From Firmicutes bacterium HGW-Firmicutes-9 (lineage in GTDB: Bacteria > Bacillota > Clostridia > Christensenellales > CAG-138), in NCBI GenBank assembly GCA_002841395.1, contig PGZM01000002.1:1-64000 (forward strand): DNA of 64,000 bases, in the 5' to 3' direction. The notes beneath the pieces are model-generated. The model saw only the letters and a list, made by a program, of their open reading frames with translations, was not told where the DNA came from and searched no databases. The first letter of the stretch is position 1, and each line of letters opens with the position of its first letter. The position numbers and the translations under genes were made by a program. Positions 1 to 9,157 of the stretch are shown in pieces.

Positions 1-2
1 AA

Positions 3-2684
3 GGACTATTGACGCTTGATCTCTCGAAGAAGACTAATCCTGATCTGATTTGTCGCTGGATGCCCTTGTTAGAAGGACGTAGGCTGACAATGCAGGATGG
101 AGTCTGCTATGTTGCTGGTGGACTTTCGGGTATGCATGTATTCGATGTAGCCAATACAGCAAGTCCCAATGAGACGTATTGGTATGATACAGGTGGTGGG
201 TACGCAAACAAGGTAATTCTCGCGGAAAGCAAAGCATATCTAAGTACGCATCTTGCATCCAATGAGCCGCTCGTCATCTTTGATTCATCCAATCTGATTC
301 AACCGAAAAAGCTTGGATTCGTGCCGAATGACGAGGCTGTATTTAATACGGCGTTTCGATCGATTTCGTACGCGGATGGGATGATCTATGTTCCGGGCGA
401 ATTTCACGATATGGCGGTAGATGTGCGTGATTCGGCGCATCCAACTGTAGTAGGTAAAACTGGGATTGAGAATCCGGTCAACGGCGATTGTTCTGCGGGA
501 CTATATATTTCAACTAGCAGTACGCAACTGCAATTAATTGACGTTACCGACCCGATGAACCTGCGATTGACCTCACAGTTGCAGAAAAACTCCAGTGGAG
601 AAGCAATCCGTTTTATCAACCCGACAACTGTGATTACCTCTGCGGATCCAGGCATCTGGATTGTGGACGTTTCTGATCCTCAAAACCCGAAGAAAATAGC
701 CGAACTTGCGATTCCTGGCGGAGTGATGGATATCTTTATCGATGGGACAACCGCATATCTGTCGAACCTCGGCAACGGTATTCAGATTGTCGATCTTTCA
801 GATTTGAACCATCCGGTTCTGAAGGACTCGTTTACGACGATCGGACTTGCATACGACTGTTACGCAAAAGCCGGGCTAATCTATGTTGCCGACAGCTTTG
901 CGGGCATGACCGTCTATCAAAAAAGAAACGTACAACTGAAGTCTAGTGATTCGGACACGGCGAATAGTGCCTCAAACGTGCTGTCGGTCAAGACCGGAGA
1001 GGAACCCTATACGTTGAATTTGATGACCTCCAATCAACCTACGCCTACCGAGGCTTTCAACTATATTGTCACCAGCGCTTCTGACAGCGGAGAAGGAACG
1101 CTGCGCTACGCGCTGGAACACCTTGATCTGAACACTACGATCACATTTGATCCCACCGTTTTTCCCGTAGCCAAACCGGTCTCAATCGCGCTAGAATCGC
1201 CGTTGCCCGAAATTACATGGGATCACTTGACGATCGACGCGAGCAACGCAGGGGTCATCCTTGATGGAAGCAAACTCGAAAGCGGAAACGGACTGACGAT
1301 CTACTCCTTCTACAACAGGATTATGGGATTGCAGATCGTGAATTTCCCGCAGCATGGGATTGATTTGCAAGGCGGCAGCAGCGTTGTGGGCGGTAATAGA
1401 AATGTAGGTAGTGGGTCATTGGGACAGGGAAACTTGCTGAGTGGCAATGGTTTGTATGGCATTCGCGTTGGTGGCTTTGATCAGACTGTACTTGGTAACT
1501 TTGTCGGCATCGATATCAGCGGGGAAAAAGCGATGCCGAATTACGACGGTATATTTGTTGGAGAAGCGCTGCGTGTCACCGTAGGGGGAATTCAACCCGG
1601 TGAAGGAAACGTCATCAGCGGGAATCAGTTTATCAATTTCGATAGCTGGGGTGACCAAACACGAGTTATTGGCAACCTCATTGGCCTTAATGCTGCAGGA
1701 ACGAAAGCTGTTGTGGGCGAGACTAGCAACAATGTCGTTCTCGAAAGCAATGTAATGAACAATATCATTGGCGGCACAACACCCGGAGAACGCAACGTCA
1801 TCTCTGGTGCAGGCATAGGCGTCGTATTCAGCGACCCCAACAGCTATTGCTGCTCGGTAATTGGTAATTACATCGGCACCGACATCACTGGGACAAAAGC
1901 GATTCCAAATCATGATGGTATTACGATGTGGACAAGCGGCAACCATCGCGTCGGCGGCACGCGGGCGGGAGAAGCGAACCTTATCAGCGGCAATCTCAAC
2001 GGCGTGCAGCTAAATGGTTACGGCGTGTCAGACAACATCGTACTTGGTAATATCATAGGTTATGATGCAAACGGGAAACCTTTGCCGAATGAAACGCCAG
2101 TTTCGGTAAACATGGGACAGAAACACGCGATTATCGGTGGATATACACAGCAAGAGGGTAACCGCATTTACGGCGGGTCGATCTCTATGCGCATCACCAA
2201 CCGCGGCATACAGGCCTGCTATATCGCGGGTAACGATATTGACAACCCAAACGGCCTAGGGATTTACTTTGAGGATGGCGCGAACGATAACTTTGTGCAG
2301 GGGAATACGTTCGGTAAATCGCGGGGCAATATCCTCCGCGTGGACTTTGGTGATGGGAATATGCTGCGCTCAAACGCATTTGCAGGACAAAAAGCACAGG
2401 ATATTATCCTGCTACTCGAGGGTGGAAATAGTGAGCTGGCAGCACCGACGATTACCTCGGCAATTGGGACGAATGTTTCAGGCACAACCTGTGCATTTGG
2501 ACGAGTAGAAGTCTACCTGTTTGAAAAGACAGGAATTACATCCATCGGATTTGTTCTAGCCGATCAAAGTGGGGCATTTTCCTTTAAAGGAAATGCGCCG
2601 TTGAGCGGAAAGCAGTTAGTTTTGCTTGTAACCGATGTGCTGAGCAATACATCGATATTTTCGCAGCCCTACACCGTTTCATAA
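3..2684 (+). CDS. LVIVD-repeat / right-handed beta-helix protein, 5' end outside window
   Basis: The frame is open to the left window edge, so the gene is probably 5'-truncated; a TTG at 9 is the first possible in-window start but its purine tract is too close to be convincing. The N-terminal third carries LVIVD-type repeats (VDVRD, IDVTDP, IVDVSDP, IVDLSD spaced by about 40-50 residues), expected to fold as a beta-propeller. From about residue 350 a DSGEGTLRYA motif opens a right-handed beta-helix with at least four imperfect repeats of the type GN-IG-D-GT-A-N-GI followed by IGG-GE-NVISGN. Such proteins are usually secreted or surface-exposed and bind or cleave polysaccharide, but no catalytic residues can be assigned. 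A terminator-like hairpin follows. It could be host, or cargo of the adjacent prophage. Confidence 0.75.
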   Translation, partial: GLLTLDLSKKTNPDLICRWMPLLEGRRLTMQDGVCYVAGGLSGMHVFDVANTASPNETYWYDTGGGYANKVILAESKAYLSTHLASNEPLVIFDSSNLIQPKKLGFVPNDEAVFNTAFRSISYADGMIYVPGEFHDMAVDVRDSAHPTVVGKTGIENPVNGDCSAGLYISTSSTQLQLIDVTDPMNLRLTSQLQKNSSGEAIRFINPTTVITSADPGIWIVDVSDPQNPKKIAELAIPGGVMDIFIDGTTAYLSNLGNGIQIVDLSDLNHPVLKDSFTTIGLAYDCYAKAGLIYVADSFAGMTVYQKRNVQLKSSDSDTANSASNVLSVKTGEEPYTLNLMTSNQPTPTEAFNYIVTSASDSGEGTLRYALEHLDLNTTITFDPTVFPVAKPVSIALESPLPEITWDHLTIDASNAGVILDGSKLESGNGLTIYSFYNRIMGLQIVNFPQHGIDLQGGSSVVGGNRNVGSGSLGQGNLLSGNGLYGIRVGGFDQTVLGNFVGIDISGEKAMPNYDGIFVGEALRVTVGGIQPGEGNVISGNQFINFDSWGDQTRVIGNLIGLNAAGTKAVVGETSNNVVLESNVMNNIIGGTTPGERNVISGAGIGVVFSDPNSYCCSVIGNYIGTDITGTKAIPNHDGITMWTSGNHRVGGTRAGEANLISGNLNGVQLNGYGVSDNIVLGNIIGYDANGKPLPNETPVSVNMGQKHAIIGGYTQQEGNRIYGGSISMRITNRGIQACYIAGNDIDNPNGLGIYFEDGANDNFVQGNTFGKSRGNILRVDFGDGNMLRSNAFAGQKAQDIILLLEGGNSELAAPTITSAIGTNVSGTTCAFGRVEVYLFEKTGITSIGFVLADQSGAFSFKGNAPLSGKQLVLLVTDVLSNTSIFSQPYTVS

Positions 2685-2987
2685 CGATCAAAGATGAGGT
2701 TCTACGATCGCCTTCTTCCAACGTCGGGTAACGTCGCCGCCACTGACGCGTTCATGAAACGGATTGGACGTTGCCCCAAGAGCAATTGAGGAACGAAACA
2801 AAGCGACCACGGAGGCTTACGCGGGCTTCCGTGTTTTGCTGTCATCCACGAAACAGAAGAGTTCCTTGCCTATCACTATTACAAAAAATATCGAGGATTA
2901 TTGCAGAATTCACTTGCTATTCATCGCCCGTAGAGTGATATATACACATGCCGAAAGGCAAACGACAAAAGCACGGAGGGCAAAGCA
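2685..2987. other. Intergenic gap before the prophage late genes
   Basis: About 300 bases without a convincing gene. It holds a terminator-like hairpin (2808-2837) and then an AT-rich stretch leading to the ribosome site of the 70-residue gene at 2988. A long frame running through 2764-3087 lacks a ribosome site and overlaps that better-supported gene. Confidence 0.5.
2808..2837 (+). terminator. Probable rho-independent terminator
   Basis: CACGGAGGC at 2808-2816 pairs with GCTTCCGTG at 2825-2833 (nine pairs, one G-T), followed by TTTT. It lies 120 bases beyond the beta-helix gene and would separate it from the prophage late operon. Confidence 0.6.
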
Positions 2988-3200
2988 ATGTGGATTAAAG
3001 GGACGATTGACGGGTACAGCTTTTACATCAAGCAATACGACGAAGGTTCGGAGTACGGGATTTCAGGCGGACGGATTTCGAAGTTAGAGATTTGGAAAGA
3101 CGGACAACTTTTCGTACAATACGACAGAGGCTGGTCGAAGAAACCGAGCGGCGCGCAGGTGAAGGCGGTTTACGAGCAGATCCTGAGAGAATACAACTAA
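2988..3200 (+). CDS. Small conserved phage protein upstream of terminase
   Basis: A 70-residue protein with a clear GGAGGG ribosome site eight bases before the ATG. It is rich in aromatic and charged residues (FYIKQYDEGSEYGI, YDRGWSKKPS) and looks like a compact beta-sheet protein with a C-terminal helix. Small proteins of this kind occur next to terminase genes in Firmicute siphoviruses; I do not know their role. It occupies the place where a small terminase subunit is normally found but is too short and has no helix-turn-helix, so I do not call it TerS. Confidence 0.65.
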   Translation: MWIKGTIDGYSFYIKQYDEGSEYGISGGRISKLEIWKDGQLFVQYDRGWSKKPSGAQVKAVYEQILREYN

Positions 3201-3246
3201 ATCGCACAGGCTACCACATGAGCTTCCTGAAGGGAGGCTCTTTTTT

Positions 3247-4878
3247 ATGCCTGCCGGGTTGAAAGAGGCGGCCGTGATTAGGAAGCTGAGGAAGTACACG
3301 CCGACTCCATTCAAAGCGAATGACTCGGCATATAACAAACAGGCGGCGGACAACGCCGTCGCTTTCATAGAGTGCCTTGCGCACACAAAGGGTACATGGG
3401 CGGGGAAGCCGTTTCTGCTGATCGACTGGCAGGAACAGATCATCCGCGATGTGTTTGGAACCCTGAAGACGAGCGGATACCGCCAGTTCAACACGGCGTA
3501 CATCGAGATACCAAAGAAGAATGGTAAGTCTGAGCTCGCGGCTGCGGTCGCGCTGCTCTTGACCTGCGGTGACAACGAAGAGCGCGCCGAAGTGTACGGG
3601 TGCGCAGCCGACCGACAGCAGGCTTCGATCGTATTCGAGGTCGCCAAGGATATGGTAACGATGTGCCCCGCGCTGGCAAAGCGTGTGAAGATCCTCGCGT
3701 CGCAGAAGCGGCTCGTATACCTGCCGACCGGGAGTTATTATCAGGTGCTCAGCGCCGATGTCGCCAACAAGCACGGCTTCAATACGCACGGTGTCATCTT
3801 CGACGAACTGCATACCCAACCGAACCGCCGTCTTTTTGACGTTATGACCAAGGGCAGCGGTGATGCTCGTATGCAGCCGTTGTACTTTCTGATTACCACC
3901 GCAGGCGACAACACAAACTCCATCTGCTGGGAGGTGCATTCGAAAGCACAAGATATCCTTAACGGTAGAAAGACGGACCCTACGTTCTACCCTGTGATCT
4001 ACGGCACCGAGGAGAACGATTCCTGGACGGATCCGAAGGTGTGGAAGAAGGCGAATCCTTCTCTCGGGATCACGGTGGGGATCGACAAGGTCAAAGCCGC
4101 TTGTGAAAGCGCGCAGCAAAACCCCGCGGAGGAAAACGCATTTCGTCAGCTCCGATTAAACCAGTGGGTCAAACAAGCAATCCGCTGGATGCCGATGGAA
4201 GCGTGGGACAAATGCGCGTTTCCTGTTGACCCCAAATCGCTCGAAGGCCGCATTTGCTACGGTGGTCTTGACCTCTCGTCCAGCACAGATATTACAGCAT
4301 TCGTGCTCATGTTTCCGCCGCTGGATGATGATGATAAATACTTTGTCCTGCCGTTCTTCTGGATCCCCGAGGATAATATCGATCTGCGCGTGCGGCGCGA
4401 TCATGTGAATTACGACCTTTGGCAGAAGCAGGGATTCCTGCTGACGACCGAAGGGAACGTCGTGCATTACGGATTTATTGAAACGTTCATCGAGCAGCTT
4501 GGTATGAAATACAACATCCGCGAGATCGCGTTTGACCGTTGGGGTGCCGTGCAAATGGTGCAGAACCTCGAAGGCATGGGCTTCACGGTTGTTCCGTTTG
4601 GGCAAGGGTTCAAGGACATGTCGCCACCGACGAAGGAACTCATGAAACTGACGCTAGAGCAGAGGATCGCGCACGGCAGCCAGCCGGTTTTGCGCTGGAT
4701 GATTGACAACATCTACATTCGCACCGACCCGGCGGGAAACATTAAGCCGGATAAAGAAAAAAGCACCGAGAAAATCGACGGTGCTGTAGCAACAATCATG
4801 GCGCTGGATCGGGCGTTGAGGAATGGTGGACTTGAAAACTCGAGCGTATATGACGGGCGAGGTTTACTATTGATTTAG
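3247..4878 (+). CDS. terL: Phage terminase large subunit
   Basis: 543 residues, the usual size for the Terminase_1 family. The ATPase domain shows a Walker A variant PKKNGKS (89-95) and Walker B VIFDEL with catalytic Glu at 187. The RNase H-like nuclease domain shows acidic residues at D342 (GLDLSSSTD), D430 (IAFDRWGA) and D511 (KIDGAVA). It packages phage DNA into proheads by ATP-driven translocation and cuts it into genome units. The ATG follows GGGAGG closely. A cognate small subunit is not visible in the window. First large gene of the head module; the portal gene follows after an inserted antisense gene. Confidence 0.95.
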   Translation: MPAGLKEAAVIRKLRKYTPTPFKANDSAYNKQAADNAVAFIECLAHTKGTWAGKPFLLIDWQEQIIRDVFGTLKTSGYRQFNTAYIEIPKKNGKSELAAAVALLLTCGDNEERAEVYGCAADRQQASIVFEVAKDMVTMCPALAKRVKILASQKRLVYLPTGSYYQVLSADVANKHGFNTHGVIFDELHTQPNRRLFDVMTKGSGDARMQPLYFLITTAGDNTNSICWEVHSKAQDILNGRKTDPTFYPVIYGTEENDSWTDPKVWKKANPSLGITVGIDKVKAACESAQQNPAEENAFRQLRLNQWVKQAIRWMPMEAWDKCAFPVDPKSLEGRICYGGLDLSSSTDITAFVLMFPPLDDDDKYFVLPFFWIPEDNIDLRVRRDHVNYDLWQKQGFLLTTEGNVVHYGFIETFIEQLGMKYNIREIAFDRWGAVQMVQNLEGMGFTVVPFGQGFKDMSPPTKELMKLTLEQRIAHGSQPVLRWMIDNIYIRTDPAGNIKPDKEKSTEKIDGAVATIMALDRALRNGGLENSSVYDGRGLLLI

Positions 4879-4905
4879 AAAAAGCACATCCGGTTAAGGA
4901 TGTGC
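4879..4905 (-). terminator. Terminator of the antisense zinc-ribbon gene
   Basis: Stem GCACATCC (4884-4891) with GGATGTGC (4898-4905), followed on the minus strand by a five-T tract. It lies directly between the 3' ends of the terminase and zinc-ribbon genes and fits the minus-strand transcript best. Confidence 0.75.
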
Positions 4906-4913
4906 CTTTGAAA

Positions 4914-5216
4914 TTACCTGTTGCTTCTGAAGCAATCGCTGCACATGACCGGACGGTCGGTGCGGGGTTGGAACGGAACCTGACAGGGTTTTCCGCACTG
5001 TGCGCAAACCGCATCGTACATCTGGCGGGGTGCATTGTCACGGTAGCCGCCGTCGCGGGAACCGCCACTGGAGTTACCCTTGCGTGCAACCCGGCAGGAT
5101 TTGCAACGCTGCGGTTCATTCGTAAAGCCTTTCTCGGCGAAAAACTCTTGTTCGTTGGCAGTAAAGGTGAATTCTTGTCCGCAATCTTTGCAGACGATGG
5201 TCTTGTCGTTGTACAT
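4914..5216 (-). CDS. Zinc-ribbon protein, antisense cargo gene in the prophage
   Basis: 100 residues with two CxxC pairs at each end: CKDCGQEF and CKSCR in the N-terminal half, CAQCGKPC and CSDCF in the C-terminal half, joined by a Gly/Ser/Arg-rich linker. This is the architecture of small probable zinc-ribbon proteins (zf-trcl type) found in many Clostridia; their role is unknown, nucleic-acid binding being the usual guess. It runs against all surrounding late genes, starts behind its own GAGGT ribosome site, and ends at its own terminator, which is the pattern of a moron expressed from the prophage. Confidence 0.85.
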   Translation of the reverse strand: MYNDKTIVCKDCGQEFTFTANEQEFFAEKGFTNEPQRCKSCRVARKGNSSGGSRDGGYRDNAPRQMYDAVCAQCGKPCQVPFQPRTDRPVMCSDCFRSNR

Positions 5217-5323
5217 CTAATACCTCATTTATAATATTGCGTGGTGCAGAATTGCGCCACACAACTGTCACTGTAACCCACTATCTGCAAAAAGTCAATC
5301 ATTCCAATGCTTGGAGGACTTTC

Positions 5324-6583
5324 ATGAATCCACTCAGATCCTTATTTCGCTCTCGCGACAAGCCGAAGGACTCCCTCAATGGCAGCCGTTACAGCTTCTT
5401 TTTCGGAGGCACGTCGAGCGGGAAACCGGTGAATGAAACGACCGCCATGCAGATGACGGCGGTGTACTCCTGTGTGAGAATCCTGTCCGAGACCGTCGCG
5501 GGGTTGCCGCTGAACGTCTACCGGTACAACGATAGCGGCGGTAAAGAAAAAGCGTTCAAGCATCCGCTCTATCGGCTGCTGCATGACGAACCGAACCCCG
5601 AGATGACGAGCTTCGCGTTTCGGGAAACACTCATGAGCCATCTTATGCTGTGGGGGAATGCTTACGCGCAGATCATACGAAACGCAAGAGGCGAGGTGAT
5701 CGCGCTCTACCCGCTCATGCCGAGCAAAATGACAGTCGACCGTGATCAAAGCGGTCGGCTTTTTTATTTGTATCAGCGCGGGTCGGAGGACCCGACCACG
5801 CTCGGCAAATCGACACAGGTAACGCTTTCTCCCTCAGATGTGCTGCACATTCCCGGACTCGGGTTCGACGGCCTGATCGGCTACAGTCCGATCGCCATGG
5901 CAAAAAACGCAATCGGTTTGGCCATCGCAACAGAGGAGTACGGCGCTAAGTTCTTCGCTAATGGCGCGGCTCCGGCAGGCGTGCTGGAACATCCAGGCAC
6001 GATCAAGGATCCGCTGCGGGTAAAAGAAAGCTGGAACTCGGCATATCAGGGCAGCGCGAATGCACACAAGATCGCGGTGCTCGAAGAAGGCATGAAGTAT
6101 ACGCCCATCGGGATCGCGCCGGAGCAGGCGCAGTTTTTGGAAACGCGCAAGTTTCAGATCAATGAGATCGCGCGTATCTTCCGTGTGCCGCCGCACATGC
6201 TGGCGGACTTGGAGAAATCGTCGTTCAGCAACATTGAGCAGCAGTCGCTGGAGTTCGTGAAATACACACTAGACCCTTGGGTGGTGCGCTGGGAACAGAG
6301 CATGTGCCGCGTACTGTTCAGCGAGAGTGAAAAGCCGGAATACTTCATCCGGTTCAATGTCGACGGGCTTCTGCGCGGTGACTATGCCTCCCGAATGACT
6401 GGGTATGCCACCGCGCGGCAGAACGGCTGGATGAGCGCAAACGACATCCGCGAGCTGGAAAACCTCGATCGCATTTCGTCCGATCTCGGCGGCGATCTGT
6501 ACCTGATCAATGGAGCCATGACGAAGCTGGAGGATGCGGGCTTGTTTGCGGGGACACAATACAAAAAGGAGGATTCCGCTTGA
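5324..6583 (+). CDS. Phage portal protein (HK97 family)
   Basis: 419 residues from the ATG at 5324, chosen because TTGGAGGA sits eight bases upstream; an in-frame ATG 29 codons earlier has no ribosome site. The protein shows family hallmarks: AMQMTAVYSCVRILSETVAG near the N-terminus, LMLWGNAYAQIIR, and VLHIPGLGFDGLIGYSPI. It forms the dodecameric ring at one prohead vertex through which DNA enters and to which the tail attaches. Its TGA overlaps the TTG start of the protease gene (TTGA), implying translational coupling. Confidence 0.94.
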   Translation: MNPLRSLFRSRDKPKDSLNGSRYSFFFGGTSSGKPVNETTAMQMTAVYSCVRILSETVAGLPLNVYRYNDSGGKEKAFKHPLYRLLHDEPNPEMTSFAFRETLMSHLMLWGNAYAQIIRNARGEVIALYPLMPSKMTVDRDQSGRLFYLYQRGSEDPTTLGKSTQVTLSPSDVLHIPGLGFDGLIGYSPIAMAKNAIGLAIATEEYGAKFFANGAAPAGVLEHPGTIKDPLRVKESWNSAYQGSANAHKIAVLEEGMKYTPIGIAPEQAQFLETRKFQINEIARIFRVPPHMLADLEKSSFSNIEQQSLEFVKYTLDPWVVRWEQSMCRVLFSESEKPEYFIRFNVDGLLRGDYASRMTGYATARQNGWMSANDIRELENLDRISSDLGGDLYLINGAMTKLEDAGLFAGTQYKKEDSA

Positions 6584-7314
6584 ACAGAAGGTTCTGGAAC
6601 TGGGTGCGAAACGAAGATAGCACCCGAATTTTGACATTGAACGGCACGATCGCCGAAGAGAGCTGGTTTGAAGACGATGTCACCCCAAGGATGTTCAGGG
6701 ACGAACTGAATGCCGGAGCGGGTGACGTTGTGATTTGGATCAACAGCCCGGGCGGCGACTGTGTGGCGGCGAGCCAAATCTACACCATGCTCATGGACTA
6801 CAAGGGACATATCACGGTCAAGATCGACGGTATCGCGGCAAGCGCAGCATCGGTCATCGCTATGGCGGGTACCGAGGTGCTTATGGCACCGACGAGTTTG
6901 CTCATGATCCACAATCCGCTGACGGTAGCAATCGGCGACAGCGAAGAAATGCAGAAAGCCATCGCCATGCTGGATGAGGTAAAGGAGAGCATCATCAACG
7001 CATATGAGCTGAAAACGGGCATGTCCCGCGCGAAGCTAGCGCACCTCATGGACGCTGAAACGTGGATGAACGCAAACAAGGCGATTGAGCTTGGCTTTGT
7101 GGATGGTGTGCTGGCAGATGAAAAGAAGCAAGCGACGCATGGCGATGTGGTGTTCAGTTTCTCACGCCGCGCGGTCACGAATTCGCTGCTGAATAAGCTG
7201 CAGCGAAAACAGGCAAGTAAAGCCGCTACGGAGGAACCACCGCCTGTACGAACAACCGAACCGAGATACCCTGCGGAGCCGCTTTATCAGCGGCTCTCTT
7301 TGATTTCACACTGA
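6580..7314 (+). CDS. ClpP-like prohead maturation protease
   Basis: 244 residues with the ClpP fold signature: WINSPGGD (54-60), nucleophile Ser88 in GIAASAAS and catalytic His111 in MIHNP. In HK97-type phages lacking the S78 protease this enzyme trims the capsid protein delta domain and scaffold during prohead maturation. The start is TTG, overlapping the portal stop by four bases with AAAGGAGG upstream. The C-terminal 60 residues are Lys/Arg/Pro-rich and likely act in scaffolding. The capsid gene follows directly. Confidence 0.93.
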   Translation: MNRRFWNWVRNEDSTRILTLNGTIAEESWFEDDVTPRMFRDELNAGAGDVVIWINSPGGDCVAASQIYTMLMDYKGHITVKIDGIAASAASVIAMAGTEVLMAPTSLLMIHNPLTVAIGDSEEMQKAIAMLDEVKESIINAYELKTGMSRAKLAHLMDAETWMNANKAIELGFVDGVLADEKKQATHGDVVFSFSRRAVTNSLLNKLQRKQASKAATEEPPPVRTTEPRYPAEPLYQRLSLISH

Positions 7315-7325
7315 GGAGGATACGA

Positions 7326-8525
7326 ATGAATACGATTTTGCAACTGCGCGAGAACCGCGCGAAGAAGTGGGATGCCGCAAAGGCGTTTCTTGACGTGAAG
7401 CGCGGCACGGACGGCTTGCTCTCCGCCGAGGACGCAAGCGCATACGAGAAGATGGAAGCCGAGGTCGTCGCGCTCGGTAAAGAGGTCGAGAGACTCGAAC
7501 GTCAGGCGGCGTTGGACGCGGAACTGAACAAGCCCACTGCCGATCCGCTGACCAGCAAACCCGCGCATACCAATGCGGAACAAAATACAGGCCGCGCAAC
7601 GGCGGAATACAAAAAGGCGTTCTGGAACGCGATTCGTTCCAAGAACCCTCGGACGGAAATTCTCAATGCGCTTCAGGAGGGTACCGACAGCGAGGGCGGA
7701 TATCTTGTTCCCGACGAGTTTGAGCGCACCCTGGTGCAGAAGCTGACGGAAGCGAATGTGCTGCGTCCGCTCTGCCATGTGATCCAGACCGGCTACGGCG
7801 ATCGAAAGATTCCCGTGGTCGCGTCGAAGGGCACCGCCGACTGGGTTGACGAAGAGGGTACCTATCCGCTCTCCGACGATTCCTTCTCGCAGGTCGTCCT
7901 CGGCGCGTACAAGCTTGCTACCATGATCAAGGTGTCCGAAGAGCTGCTCTCGGACAGCATTTTTGACATCGAGGGTTATGTGTCCGAGCAGTTCGGCAAG
8001 CGCATCGGCGACAAGGAAGAGGACGCGTTCCTCAACGGAAACGGTGTGAGCAAGCCCATCGGTATTCTCAACGCCACCGGCGGCGCGGAGGTCGGCGTGA
8101 CTACCGCGGGTGCATCCGCGATCACGGGCGATGAACTGATCGACCTCGTTTACTCGCTCCGTGCACCGTACCGTAAAGGCGCGGTGTTCGTACTCAACGA
8201 CACGACCGTCAAACTGCTGCGCAAGCTCAAGGACGGCGACGGTCAATATCTCTGGCGGCCGGGCATCACGGAAAACGCGCCGGATACGATCCTCGGACAC
8301 CGAATCGTGACCAGCGAGTTCATGCCTTCCGTCGCAGCGGGGAACAAGTCCATCGCGTTCGGCGACTTTTCCTATTACTGGATCGCAGACCGCCAAGGCC
8401 GCACCTTTAAGCGCCTGAATGAGCTGTATGCGACGACCGGTCAGGTCGGATTTCTCGCTTCCCAGCGTCTCGACGGCAAGCTCATTCTGCCGGAAGCGAT
8501 CAAGGTCCTGCAGCAGAAGGCGTAA
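7326..8525 (+). CDS. Major capsid protein, HK97 fold
   Basis: 399 residues. The first ~100 form a charged helical region (KMEAEVVALGKEVERLERQ) typical of a delta/scaffold domain removed by the protease. The remainder matches phage_capsid-family proteins: EGTDSEGGYLVPDEF, the WVDEEGTYPLSDDSF strand region, MIKVSEELLSDS, DAFLNGNG, and a C-terminal FLASQRLDGKLILPEA. It builds the icosahedral shell. GAGGA precedes the ATG, 11 bases after the protease stop. Confidence 0.95.
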   Translation: MNTILQLRENRAKKWDAAKAFLDVKRGTDGLLSAEDASAYEKMEAEVVALGKEVERLERQAALDAELNKPTADPLTSKPAHTNAEQNTGRATAEYKKAFWNAIRSKNPRTEILNALQEGTDSEGGYLVPDEFERTLVQKLTEANVLRPLCHVIQTGYGDRKIPVVASKGTADWVDEEGTYPLSDDSFSQVVLGAYKLATMIKVSEELLSDSIFDIEGYVSEQFGKRIGDKEEDAFLNGNGVSKPIGILNATGGAEVGVTTAGASAITGDELIDLVYSLRAPYRKGAVFVLNDTTVKLLRKLKDGDGQYLWRPGITENAPDTILGHRIVTSEFMPSVAAGNKSIAFGDFSYYWIADRQGRTFKRLNELYATTGQVGFLASQRLDGKLILPEAIKVLQQKA

Positions 8526-8536
8526 CGGAGGGCTAC

Positions 8537-8833
8537 ATGGAAATCATTGATACCCCGGCGGGCGATGTGACCCGCAACTGTAAGAACTACGCGACGGATG
8601 GCGGGGATCGGTTGGTGATTGGCGGTACTCTGGAGGTGCTGGATACCGCCACCGTCACTGGCTTGCAATCGGGATATGCGACCGAACAAACAGCTGGAAG
8701 CGTGTATCAGGCAGCAAATCAAGCTTCGAGTAACGCTTCGACCATCGCTGATTTGAAAAGTGACCTCAACGCGTTACTGCAAAGGCTCAAGAACGCGGGT
8801 ATTATGGCGGCGGACGAAGCGGGTGCTTCTTAA
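8537..8833 (+). CDS. Head fiber protein
   Basis: 98 residues resembling short head-fiber proteins encoded right after the capsid gene in Firmicute phages. The N-terminal half is beta-rich (VIGGTLEVLDTATVTGL) and the C-terminal half is a predicted coiled coil with heptad-like spacing (ASSNASTIADLKSDLNALLQRL). Such fibers decorate the capsid and may aid adsorption. GGAGG precedes the ATG by seven bases. Confidence 0.7.
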   Translation: MEIIDTPAGDVTRNCKNYATDGGDRLVIGGTLEVLDTATVTGLQSGYATEQTAGSVYQAANQASSNASTIADLKSDLNALLQRLKNAGIMAADEAGAS

Positions 8834-8839
8834 TAAAAG

Positions 8840-9157
8840 ATGGCGACGCTTTTGAGTAAGGTCAAGGCAAACCTGATTCTGACGCACGACGCTGATGATG
8901 AACTCATCCAGCGTCTGATCGATGCAGCAGTGTCCTACGCCGAGAGCTATCAGCACCTAACTGCCGGAACTTACGAAGTAGCGGGTATGCCACCGACGAC
9001 CGAGGCAGCGGTGATCATGCTGGCATCTCATTTCTACGAGAGCCGGGACGGCAGCACGGGCGGATTCTTTGCGGACAATGTCCAAGCGGGACAGCAGGTA
9101 TGGAACACAGTGAACACCCTGCTTCTCCTTGACCGCGACTGGAAGGTGGGTTCATGA
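8840..9157 (+). CDS. Head-tail connector protein (HK97 gp6-like)
   Basis: 105 residues, mostly helical: N-terminal VKANLILTHDADDELIQRLIDAA is the signature of gp6-like DNA-packaging/connector proteins, followed by AVIMLASHFYESR and a C-terminal LLLDRDW. It forms the adaptor ring beneath the portal. It starts seven bases after the head-fiber stop and overlaps the next gene by four bases (ATGA). Confidence 0.88.
   Translation: MATLLSKVKANLILTHDADDELIQRLIDAAVSYAESYQHLTAGTYEVAGMPPTTEAAVIMLASHFYESRDGSTGGFFADNVQAGQQVWNTVNTLLLLDRDWKVGS

Noticed and set aside
2764..3087. 107-codon plus-strand frame before the terminase
   Set aside because: No ribosome site, and it overlaps the better supported gene at 2988 in another frame.
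3211..4119. 302-codon minus-strand frame over the terminase gene
   Set aside because: Antisense shadow of GC-rich coding DNA; composition is Arg/His/Leu-rich with no domain, and the plus strand is clearly terL.
7287..8396. 369-codon minus-strand frame over the capsid gene
   Set aside because: Shadow of the major capsid gene; no ribosome site and no recognisable domain.
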